Origin: Pseudoalteromonas arctica A 37-1-2
GTDB taxonomy: Bacteria > Pseudomonadota > Gammaproteobacteria > Enterobacterales > Alteromonadaceae
Reading direction: 5' to 3'
Assembly: GCF_000238395.3 (NCBI RefSeq)
Contig: NZ_CP011025.1
Location: 1,860,001-1,924,000, forward strand
DNA length: 64,000 nucleotides
This document shows, in pieces, positions 7,876 to 15,412 of this stretch (position 1 is its first letter; each line of letters opens with the position of its first letter). Below the pieces are notes generated by a model, which saw only the letters and a program-made list of their open reading frames with translations, did no database searches and was not told the origin of the DNA. The position numbers and the translations under genes were made by a program.

Positions 7876-9855
7876 AAAACCCAACTATTATACCTTTCAT
7901 TGCTAAGCGTCAGCTGTGCTTTTATCTCGCTAACATATACAACACACGTTCACGCAAAAACACTTCAAGTATCCTCACATGTAGGCACGTGGCAAAATAA
8001 AGACGAAGATGGTGACGGTGTACCTGATGAGCTCGATGCTTATCCCTTTGATGCAAGTAAAAGTGATTACGAATTAGTTAAAGAAGAAGAATTTAACAAC
8101 AATCATGATTTAGCTACTATCGTACCAGAAAAGTTACCAGTTAAACTTTTTGGCCGAATTCAGCAAGCGAACGATCAGGATTATTATAAAATTAAGCTTA
8201 AAAAAGATGTGGCAGTAACCGTACTTTTATCGTCTTTAAGTCATGAATTTAAACCTGGTATGGCAGTAATGGATAGCTCTGTAGTAGCCATAGAGTCGTG
8301 GGCACCAAATTTTACTGCTGTTGGTAGATATAAGCGGGCCATTCAAGTAAAGCCGTCTGAGTCTGGCACATACTATATCGTTATTAACGATAAAGAATTT
8401 AGAGGTGAGGGGGCTTACGATTACCAATTGAATGTGTTTGTAGATGAGGATGTAGATGCAATTGATGACTCTGTAGAGCCTGCTTTTGGACTGCAAGGTT
8501 ACACTCAAGATACAGATGGCGATGGCGTTTATGATGGTACTGAGTTTTATGTGTTTAATTTAGACTCAGCGTATGCTCATGATGTTGATACTGATGGCAT
8601 TCCAAACTGGCTTGATGATGACTCCGATAATGATGGTATTAAAGATGTGCTTGAAGGTGCACTTGATTTAGACAAAGATGGTCTGGGCAACTTTGTAGAC
8701 TCTGATTCCGATGGCAACACGGTTGCTGACAGTAAAGATGCTGGGAATGCTCAAAGGCCTGTAAATCATGATAAAGACGAATTAGCTAACTTTATTGATT
8801 TAGATGACGACAACGATTTAATTTTAGATATTAATGATCCAGAACCACTCACTTCAGCTAAAAATGCAGAATATGGAACTATTAATTATTTAGAAATTAG
8901 TAACATCTATTATTTATTAAATAGCAGCCAAGAAATTGAAGGCGTTATTTTAGCTAACCAAAAACACCGTGTTTACGGTGAAAACTTAGCAACTGGTTTT
9001 TTAAATTTTAATATTGAAGGCAGTGCAGTACCCGTTAATATAGCTGTTAATGCAAATGGGCAAGATTATGTTGATTTTGTAATGCCGCGTAATGCTACTA
9101 GCATTAGTTATAGCTCAGCAAATATAAGTACAGCACCTACAGCACTAACGTTTAATAAAAAATTCTCGCCGATAATAGCCAATCAAGGCGTTATAGAATC
9201 ATCAGCAAATACTGAAGTTATTTTATCAGGTAAAAACTTTTCAGACGATACTTTAGTGTATTTAAACGAGGTAGAGCTTACCCCTTTAGCAACTTCTCCT
9301 ACTAGCTTAAGTTTCACAGTTCCTACAAATGCTGAATCAGGCAAATTATATTTAAAAAACAGTTATGGAAAAAGTAACGCATCTAAAATTGCTGTATATA
9401 GTGAAACAACACTAACAATAGATGACTCCTTGTCGTTTGCTAATTCTAAAGTGGTTGCAAGTACATTTATATCTGGCATAGAAAAAACGGTCGATATTAA
9501 CAATAGTGTTGCTGTCGTGCCTGTATCTAGCAATAACGCCACAACGATTACCTTATATTTTGGTGATGAACAAAAGTATTATTTAAATGCACTTTATTTA
9601 GGGCAGGCAGATTTACAAATCACACCACTATTTATTGCTGCATCTACTGCATGGGGCTTAAGTGGCGTGAACCAAACACAACAACTCGCAAAATTAAGAG
9701 CTTTATTCACACAAGCACTTAAGCTAGATGAAGTGATTGAGTTTGCAGATTATATTATAAAAAATAATAACCAATTGCCTAAATATAAAAGCAAAGAATT
9801 TACGACTTTAAAATGGGCGGCTGCGGATGCAATTACTGCTCATATTAAAAAATAA
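7873..9855 (+). CDS. Secreted multidomain surface protein with calcium-type repeats
   Basis: A 660-aa product from a TTG start. It has a signal peptide (cut near A-H-V-H-A-K, residue 29) and a D-E-D-G-D-G-V-P-D-E calcium repeat (about residues 40-55). Next comes a beta domain like bacterial pre-peptidase (PPC) domains (about 70-190), then several thrombospondin type 3-like repeats (D-T-D-G-D-G, D-V-D-T-D-G, D-S-D-S-D-G; about 210-320). An IPT/TIG-like domain lies at about 430-510 and a mixed C-terminal region follows. It is probably extracellular or outer-membrane associated and calcium-stabilised, but no catalytic motif is visible. It heads a set with the two-cysteine protein (15 bp downstream), a membrane protein and a lipoprotein. 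The broken gene at 1717 is its paralogue. Confidence 0.85.
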   Translation: MKTQLLYLSLLSVSCAFISLTYTTHVHAKTLQVSSHVGTWQNKDEDGDGVPDELDAYPFDASKSDYELVKEEEFNNNHDLATIVPEKLPVKLFGRIQQANDQDYYKIKLKKDVAVTVLLSSLSHEFKPGMAVMDSSVVAIESWAPNFTAVGRYKRAIQVKPSESGTYYIVINDKEFRGEGAYDYQLNVFVDEDVDAIDDSVEPAFGLQGYTQDTDGDGVYDGTEFYVFNLDSAYAHDVDTDGIPNWLDDDSDNDGIKDVLEGALDLDKDGLGNFVDSDSDGNTVADSKDAGNAQRPVNHDKDELANFIDLDDDNDLILDINDPEPLTSAKNAEYGTINYLEISNIYYLLNSSQEIEGVILANQKHRVYGENLATGFLNFNIEGSAVPVNIAVNANGQDYVDFVMPRNATSISYSSANISTAPTALTFNKKFSPIIANQGVIESSANTEVILSGKNFSDDTLVYLNEVELTPLATSPTSLSFTVPTNAESGKLYLKNSYGKSNASKIAVYSETTLTIDDSLSFANSKVVASTFISGIEKTVDINNSVAVVPVSSNNATTITLYFGDEQKYYLNALYLGQADLQITPLFIAASTAWGLSGVNQTQQLAKLRALFTQALKLDEVIEFADYIIKNNNQLPKYKSKEFTTLKWAAADAITAHIKK

Positions 9856-9870
9856 AAAGGACATTTTTAT

Positions 9871-10365
9871 ATGAAAGATAAATTAACCACACTTTTAATT
9901 ACGGGGCCTTTATTAAGCTCATCTTTTTTATCAATGGCTAGTGAAGTGCCGTCTAAAGAGTATTTTAATAAACGCTGTATGGGCGCATGGCAAAACATTA
10001 AAGCCGGAGACCGAGAGGCTTTATTTGCAGAGTTACCACCTAAATTACAAAACTGGAATGAAGGTAAAACAGCATGGAAGCAAGTGGATAAAGCAATAAA
10101 AAACTACAAAGAGGATTGGGAGCAATTAAATTTAAATAATTTGAAAATAACGTTGTTAGATACCGCCGGAGAAGATCCTAATGGTAATGAATTAGTATCA
10201 GGTTTACAGAGTTCAGTAGATAAACGAATGGCTCGTTTTTACCCTGAAGCCACTCGTGAATTCACATTATTTTACACTTTTATAAATAAAGAGCGTAACG
10301 GGAGGAAATCATGCTCATTTTTAGAGTTTGATAACGAATGGTATATGTATCATAGACTACTTTGA
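9871..10365 (+). CDS. Small exported two-cysteine protein (array member 3)
   Basis: A 164-aa product with a signal peptide (cut near S-M-A, about residue 23). Cys in N-K-R-C-M-G and Cys near the end in S-C-S-F, followed by E-W-Y-M, fit the paralogous pattern of 38, 4491 and 11572. AAAAGGA precedes the ATG. It lies 15 bp after the surface gene and meets the next membrane gene, so these are one operon. Function unknown. Confidence 0.8.
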   Translation: MKDKLTTLLITGPLLSSSFLSMASEVPSKEYFNKRCMGAWQNIKAGDREALFAELPPKLQNWNEGKTAWKQVDKAIKNYKEDWEQLNLNNLKITLLDTAGEDPNGNELVSGLQSSVDKRMARFYPEATREFTLFYTFINKERNGRKSCSFLEFDNEWYMYHRLL

Positions 10366-10370
10366 TTATT

Positions 10371-10961
10371 ATGGACTTTATATCTGAAAAGCTTACGCAT
10401 ACATTTGAAGTATGTTTTGCACACAAGCGCTGGGTGCCTTATACGCGAATAAAATCGTTTTTAGGTATGTTACTAGGGGCGTTTGTCGCCTCCTTTTTTA
10501 TTGATGGTCAACCGAGTTACTCAAATGCTGACCAAACACTGAATACCATGTTTGTGGTTACCCCGTTTTTGTTTTTTGGTTTGGTGCTATTGCAATCCTC
10601 GTTACAAAAAACATTTTATAACGCCGATGTTTATGTTACGCCTAGTGCCATAACCATGCCGGACTTTAAAGGTGAGCGTGAAGTATTTATCGCCTTTAAA
10701 GATATAGAGGCGATGTATATTAGTTACTTTCCGTTGACGCCGCTGCTGTGGTTTGGCTCTTACATAAGTACGCATTTAGCTATTAAATCAGTCAATGGTG
10801 AACGTTATGGAGTACATACGTTTAATTTAAGTGACTATAGAGCAATTGTTAATTACTTAACGCAAGTGCATAACGTAAAAATTAAACACCGTTTTTCATG
10901 GTGGACGTTAACCTACTTATCTCTTTTCCCAATTGGGTTTTTATTGGGCTTTATTGTTTAA
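10371..10961 (+). CDS. Membrane protein with beta-rich module (array member)
   Basis: A 196-aa product from the ATG at 10371. An earlier TTG at 10362 is possible, but the ATG gives an M-D-F start as in the paralogue at 5892. Two hydrophobic helices (about residues 28-45 and 58-76) are followed by a strand-rich segment (Y-V-T-P-S-A-I-T, then F-K-D-I-E-A-M-Y) and a C-terminal helix. It fits the array family. The stop is 25 bp before the lipoprotein gene. Confidence 0.75.
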   Translation: MDFISEKLTHTFEVCFAHKRWVPYTRIKSFLGMLLGAFVASFFIDGQPSYSNADQTLNTMFVVTPFLFFGLVLLQSSLQKTFYNADVYVTPSAITMPDFKGEREVFIAFKDIEAMYISYFPLTPLLWFGSYISTHLAIKSVNGERYGVHTFNLSDYRAIVNYLTQVHNVKIKHRFSWWTLTYLSLFPIGFLLGFIV

Positions 10962-10986
10962 TTTATTTAAAAAACTAAGGAAAGGC

Positions 10987-11426
10987 ATGAAATTAAAATA
11001 TCTATCAATCCCACTACTTGCTAGTGTGTTAACTGGGTGTGGCACACAAAATGTTGTTATGACAAAAGCGATTAGCTTTGAGGCATCAAAATTTATGCGC
11101 GAAATGCTAAAACACAGCCTTTTTTGGTTGTTGAAATAGAAGGTGATGGAAAAACGGGTACCTGTAAGATTGACTTTCCAATAGGTATGCTAAAAAGCAA
11201 AAGAGCGATTAAAGGCACCGGCTCTGAACTGCGAATGCGTTGTAAATATGATGATGTTAAAGGTTATGGCACGGGTTATACACATGAATATAAACACGCA
11301 GAGTTACACCACTTAGGTGATAACAAAGCCACGTTATCGTTAAATGTAGTGCTGTATACACGCAAAGAAGATTTTTCCATTGAAGTGAAAACATTAAAGC
11401 CAATTGAGTTTGAATACACGCTCTAA
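10987..11426 (+). pseudogene. Array lipoprotein, frameshifted at a T6 tract
   Basis: The first frame starts at 10987 with AAGGAAAGG upstream and encodes a lipoprotein signal peptide with a lipobox (L-T-G-C). It ends soon after the T6 run at 11120-11125. The second frame, to 11426, encodes E-I-E-G-D-G-K-T-G-T-C-K-I-D-F and a C-terminal P-I-E-F-E-Y-T-L. Adding one T joins them into a 146-aa lipoprotein. It could be a real mutation, a slippage-switchable gene or a base-calling error. A decayed copy lies at 5040-5167. Confidence 0.7.
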
Positions 11427-11571
11427 ATAATAAATACACAGGAAAATGTTAAATCTTAGAAATAAAGTAAAAGCGATGTCTTATAAGTGAAAAGCATACT
11501 AACAAAGAGACATCATTTAACTGCCCCAGCAAAATTCAATCAACTTATCATCAATTATAACGGATTAAGCA

Positions 11572-12000
11572 ATGTTTAAAAAAGTGATCATATCTTTACC
11601 CTTGTTATTCAGCTGCGCACATGCGTTTGCAGCTGAGCCCAATGTAGAGTTTAACGCTAAAAATAACCAAGCAGATATATTTATAGAAAAATGCCAGTTA
11701 TGGCGAAATGCCATGCGCGACGATAATAAAGAGGTTATGTGGAGCTTTGTAGAGGAAAAATATAAAGGTACGCTTAAACCTAAAATGGCTAAGAAAATGG
11801 AAAAAGTGGCTTCTAGTCATCGGCAAGCTCTCGATGAAGCTGGGGTTTATATTAAACGCGCTGAATATTTATCGACAGAAGTACCAAAAGAAGTAGCTCA
11901 AGTTTTTATAAAATGGGGTAATGGTAAAAAAATGAATTTTAGTGATAGCTGTGTGTTCGAGCTGTTGCCTGGCACGACAAAATGGGTGTTAGATATATAG
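11572..12000 (+). CDS. Small exported two-cysteine protein (array member 4)
   Basis: A 142-aa product with a strong signal peptide (cut after A-F-A-A, about residue 21). It has a Cys in I-E-K-C-Q-L-W and a second Cys in S-C-V-F near the end, followed by a Trp, as in the other three members. It has no surface gene in front but is followed by a double-module membrane protein, after a terminator. Function unknown. Confidence 0.8.
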   Translation: MFKKVIISLPLLFSCAHAFAAEPNVEFNAKNNQADIFIEKCQLWRNAMRDDNKEVMWSFVEEKYKGTLKPKMAKKMEKVASSHRQALDEAGVYIKRAEYLSTEVPKEVAQVFIKWGNGKKMNFSDSCVFELLPGTTKWVLDI

Positions 12001-12040
12001 CTAGCTAGGTATTAATTAAAAGTTGACTTTGTCATATTAG

Positions 12041-12071
12041 ACCAGCGATATGCATCGCTGGTTTATTTTTT
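12041..12071 (+). terminator. Rho-independent terminator
   Basis: ACCAGCGAT / ATCGCTGGT stem with a 4-base loop, followed by a T-rich tail, 40 bp after the stop at 12000. Confidence 0.85.
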
Positions 12072-12131
12072 GAGTACTAAGCAAGACTCATATAATAAAT
12101 AATAAATATAGCAATAAAATAAGGAGTGTTC

Positions 12132-13277
12132 GTGCAAGTAAAGTTAATGAGCGAATGGGTTACCAATTTTTTGGCTGTCATTTTTTCAATGACAATTATA
12201 TTAAGTGTACTCAGTGAAGATATACAGTCAGTTGTAACTAACACTATTTTTGTTGCTGTGTTGTTCGCTTTTCAACGGCGACTTATACTAAAAAACAACG
12301 CATTAATAACAAAAAGCCAGTTTGCACTGCTGGGTAAAACTATTTACGTATTTAATAGACAATCGATAGACCTTTCTGCGATAACAGAGGCTGTACTTAC
12401 ACAAAAACGCCATAAATATGATCTCAACATTACCTATGAGCAAGGTGGAGGTCATAAAATCAGCCACTTTTCGTTTTGGCGGCAGGGAGAGCTAGTTAAA
12501 AAGTTACTTGCTATGAGTAGTGTAAAATACGTTTTTAAGACGAGCGCAAAGCAGCATACCCAGAGTGTAAATAGAGGCGAAAGAGGGAATGCAACTAAAG
12601 AAACGGTATCAGACATTTTCCACCTGAATAGCTCTCGCCCCACAGATATAAAAACACATCACAGTATCTTACGATTTGCTTTGCCGTTGCCAGATAACAA
12701 AAAAAAGATCGTATTTAGTGTCGTTGGAGTATGTTTATTTTTTGCTATTATAGTCGTTGTATCAGCACAGAACTGGATCGCGGGCTGTGTACTTTTAGCC
12801 GTTGCTTATCTCAGTTATTGGTTAACAAAGGCCCACCTATGTAATAAGTATTATTTTATTTCTGAATCACCGCAAAGTGATATTGTTGTCAGCGATAATA
12901 GTTTACTGCTGCCAGCGTTATTATTTGAAGATAGACAAGCACATGAGTTTAAAAAGGAGCAAGTGCAAAATATAGATTTAAAATGGAATTACTATGTTGC
13001 AGGCAGTTTTCTAACGGATGCTACTTTTCAAAGTCGTGGAGTAAAGCAGCCTCATGTCGTAGAGTTGACTTTCGTAACAGAGCAAGGGATGACCTTAGCT
13101 CTCAGTGGTACTGCTATTGATGGGCCTGCGTTGTTATTAGCGCTAACTCATAATCAATATCCAGTATCCATTGAAAGAACTAGTAAGCAGGCATTACCTA
13201 TGCTGACTCATATTCGTATTGCGGTGATATTCGCAATTATAGGGATTATCATATCTTCAATGATACGCTTTATTTGA
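12132..13277 (+). CDS. Double-module membrane protein (array member)
   Basis: A 381-aa product from the GTG at 12132, which sits 5 bases after AAGGAG; the GTG at 12126 overlaps that ribosome-binding site. It repeats the array layout twice: two helices (about 10-50) and a beta-rich segment (about 55-135), then a polar linker, two helices (about 190-235), a second beta-rich segment (about 250-340) and a C-terminal helix (about 358-378). It is the intact counterpart of the frameshifted gene at 6797-7746. Function unknown; inner membrane. Confidence 0.8.
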   Translation: MQVKLMSEWVTNFLAVIFSMTIILSVLSEDIQSVVTNTIFVAVLFAFQRRLILKNNALITKSQFALLGKTIYVFNRQSIDLSAITEAVLTQKRHKYDLNITYEQGGGHKISHFSFWRQGELVKKLLAMSSVKYVFKTSAKQHTQSVNRGERGNATKETVSDIFHLNSSRPTDIKTHHSILRFALPLPDNKKKIVFSVVGVCLFFAIIVVVSAQNWIAGCVLLAVAYLSYWLTKAHLCNKYYFISESPQSDIVVSDNSLLLPALLFEDRQAHEFKKEQVQNIDLKWNYYVAGSFLTDATFQSRGVKQPHVVELTFVTEQGMTLALSGTAIDGPALLLALTHNQYPVSIERTSKQALPMLTHIRIAVIFAIIGIIISSMIRFI

Positions 13278-13380
13278 ATTCAAATAAGTAATTAAATATC
13301 GTACTCTAATTTACTATGCTAGTTAGCAACTTTGAGATATTCCATCTGCTTATTTTTTACGAAAAAAGCTATGAAGTAAA

Positions 13381-13440
13381 AATTAACGACACCCACTCTA
13401 AATTTTAACATTTCGAAGTTTTAGGCTAATTTTAGTTAGT
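13381..13440 (+). repeat. Remnant of the Y1-element 5' end
   Basis: GACACCCACTCTAAATTTT and the following TTTTAGTTAGT match the left-end noncoding region of the intact element (53564-53620), including the hairpin position. The terminal inverted repeat and the transposase gene are missing. Confidence 0.65.
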
Positions 13441-13656
13441 ATAATAAACCCCAGTGGATTCAATCGTAATGAAAATGTCATTCGGCTGACATTTAGATAG
13501 CTTCGAGATCCAATCATTGATGGCTAAATAGTCAATCTTTCTGTTTTTGAAGCATTTAAATTTGCTGCCGCTCTTGGCTTGATTTAACAATAAATAGAGA
13601 TCGAGCGATTCTTTGCTTACATCAATTCCAACATTTAATCTTATATCAATGACTCC
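13432..13656 (-). pseudogene. N-terminal remnant of an IS110-family transposase
   Basis: Read on the minus strand, a single open frame gives N-V-G-I-D-V-S-K-E-S-L-D-L-Y near 13635 and ends in F-I-T-I-E-S-T-G-V-Y-Y-T-N then a stop. These are the two conserved N-terminal blocks of the IS110 DEDD-type transposase. No start codon and no rest of the gene is visible, and the frame ends where the Y1-element remnant begins, so the element is a fragment. Confidence 0.75.
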
Positions 13657-13819
13657 ACTTGTAGATACTGCATCATTAGTAAATCACTAAGTGCTCGGAT
13701 ACCATCCAGTATTAGAGAAAGTAAAATCAGGGGATAATCTACAGCTCAATGTTAAATATTACGTGGTACAACATCCTCACTGATTTTAGAGCTTGGAGAT
13801 AGCTAATTATCCCAAACCT
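13657..13819. other. Unassigned decayed stretch
   Basis: There is no intact gene here. A short open frame at 13697-13783 (+) reads G-Y-H-P-V-L-E-K-V-K-S-G-D-N and stops. I do not recognise it. It lies between two transposase fragments and is probably debris. Confidence 0.4.
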
Positions 13820-14065
13820 CAAGATATCAGTTCAACACATTTAACGGCGGAAGTATTTGCAAGATCAGCGCGGCAACATTAGCAAATATAGAACGGATTA
13901 CATTGGCGTTTAGATATAGAATTTAAAGAAGGTGCAGCGCCTGTATTTGCAGGGTTAAGGCATATTGCATTTAATTAATTAAAGGCTGAAACCAGTTTTA
14001 ATAAAGGTATGCCAGTAAAGCAGAAGAAAGTTATGCACAGAACAGCTTACCTTGAAAGGTATTGA
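13820..14065 (+). pseudogene. C-terminal remnant of an ISAs1-family transposase
   Basis: One frame reads D-I-S-S-T-H-L-T-A-E-V-F-A-R-S-A-R-Q-H-[stop]-Q-I-[stop]-N-G-L-H-W-R-L-D-I and continues to the K-Q-K-K-V block and a final stop. This is the C-terminal part of ISAs1 transposases (usual H-W-x-I-E-N-x-L-H-W). The Trp and Glu codons and one Leu codon have become stops, and there is no frameshift. No ends of the element were found. 14066-14224 has nothing else. Confidence 0.75.
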
Positions 14066-14224
14066 TTTATAGTGTATTTCACGATCTTCTCCTGGGCTGA
14101 TTACAAAGTAGGTTCAAACTTTACTTTTTTAACAAATACGTTACTGATAAGCTATTAGGTACGGTTAATCGATTTTAACTTGCTGGCTATTATTTACGGT
14201 TATTACATTTTTAAGGAGAAAATT

Positions 14225-15019
14225 TTGAAAAGTATTTCTAAAGCTATATTATTTTTGAGTATTAGTTTATGTGGTTATGCACACGCACAAAATAACCTAA
14301 CACTTAATTATCAAGTCACTAAAGAGTTAAATCATTTTGCATACATTAAAATAAAAGTCACCGATAAATACCTTCGTACAGACTATGTTTTACCAAATAA
14401 AACCTTTACAGAAATGACTATTAAAGATGATGGTCAATATATTTTAGATCATCAAAAAAATATCGCATACAGATTAGATTATGCTTTAAATAAAGAAAAT
14501 AGTGATAAAGCTTTTACTGATATGATGAAACACGCGCCAGGGTTTACTAAAGAACAAATTTATGAAATGAGCTTAGATCCTAAAAACGACCCTAATAATT
14601 ATATCGCTTACGAAAATGAAGGAGAAAACGTATTTATAGGGTATTTTGATGATGAAAAAGTCCAAACAGTAAAAACGAGCTCATTCCCAAACCAATTTCT
14701 ATCATCTGCTGAATATACTTGGCTTTTAAAACGAGCACGAGAAGATACTTATTTTGGAAAAGCTTTTGTTGGTTTTTTAGATGTGCCTTTAATAGATTTT
14801 ATGCGTAAATTTAAGTACGACACAAATCAAATACCGACAGAAATATCATTGCATAATGAAGGCAAAGCTGTTTTTTTAAAGACTGTTAGTAACAGTGTAA
14901 TAGATGAAAGCGAAGTTGAAATAGAGCCTCAGTTTATGATTAAAGACATAACTAATGAATCGGTTCAATTTTTGAAGAATTTAGAGAGTATTGCTAGGGA
15001 ACAAGGAGTAATAGAATGA
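14225..15019 (+). CDS. Exported protein of unknown function
   Basis: A 264-aa product. TTG at 14225 is chosen because AAGGAG lies 8 bases upstream and because it gives a proper signal peptide (cut after A-H-A, about residue 22); the frame is open further upstream but without a better start. The mature part is hydrophilic and mixed alpha/beta, with no motif I recognise. Its stop overlaps the start of the next gene (ATGA), so the two are translationally coupled. It lies at the right edge of the array, and its membrane partner resembles the product at 1380. Confidence 0.7.
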   Translation: MKSISKAILFLSISLCGYAHAQNNLTLNYQVTKELNHFAYIKIKVTDKYLRTDYVLPNKTFTEMTIKDDGQYILDHQKNIAYRLDYALNKENSDKAFTDMMKHAPGFTKEQIYEMSLDPKNDPNNYIAYENEGENVFIGYFDDEKVQTVKTSSFPNQFLSSAEYTWLLKRAREDTYFGKAFVGFLDVPLIDFMRKFKYDTNQIPTEISLHNEGKAVFLKTVSNSVIDESEVEIEPQFMIKDITNESVQFLKNLESIAREQGVIE

Positions 15020-15228
15020 AAAAAACCACAAAAAAACTCATTAGATTAATGGCTGCGTCACTTATTGGTTTAATGCTTTTGAGTTATGGGCTCTTAGCAA
15101 TGACTCTTGATACTGAGTCTAATCCAATAATCAACTATATCTGTATAGGAGGAGGGTTTATTTTCTGCATGGTTATAGTCATATTTGTTGTGAAAGAAGG
15201 TCTGAACAATCAGAGCATTCCTAAATAA
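15016..15228 (+). CDS. Small two-TM protein coupled to the exported protein
   Basis: A 70-aa protein with two hydrophobic helices (about residues 10-30 and 38-60) and a basic N-terminus. The ATG overlaps the stop of the preceding gene by 4 bases. It resembles the 65-aa product at 1380 in length, spacing and the L-L-S-x-G-L and C-I-G-G stretches. Function unknown. Confidence 0.6.
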   Translation: MKKTTKKLIRLMAASLIGLMLLSYGLLAMTLDTESNPIINYICIGGGFIFCMVIVIFVVKEGLNNQSIPK

Positions 15229-15412
15229 TCCTTTAGGTTCAACGTTTGTTTATCTTGAATTAACCTTTTGCAAATACAGCTTTTTAGGTAATACATTAGT
15301 ACTTTAATATGTAAAAACATTAAAATTAATAACGATAACTAATTAGTTTTGGGGTCCTTTTTAGCCATTAATGCTCTATAATATAGCGAGTAGAATTTTA
15401 TGGTGAAGATAA

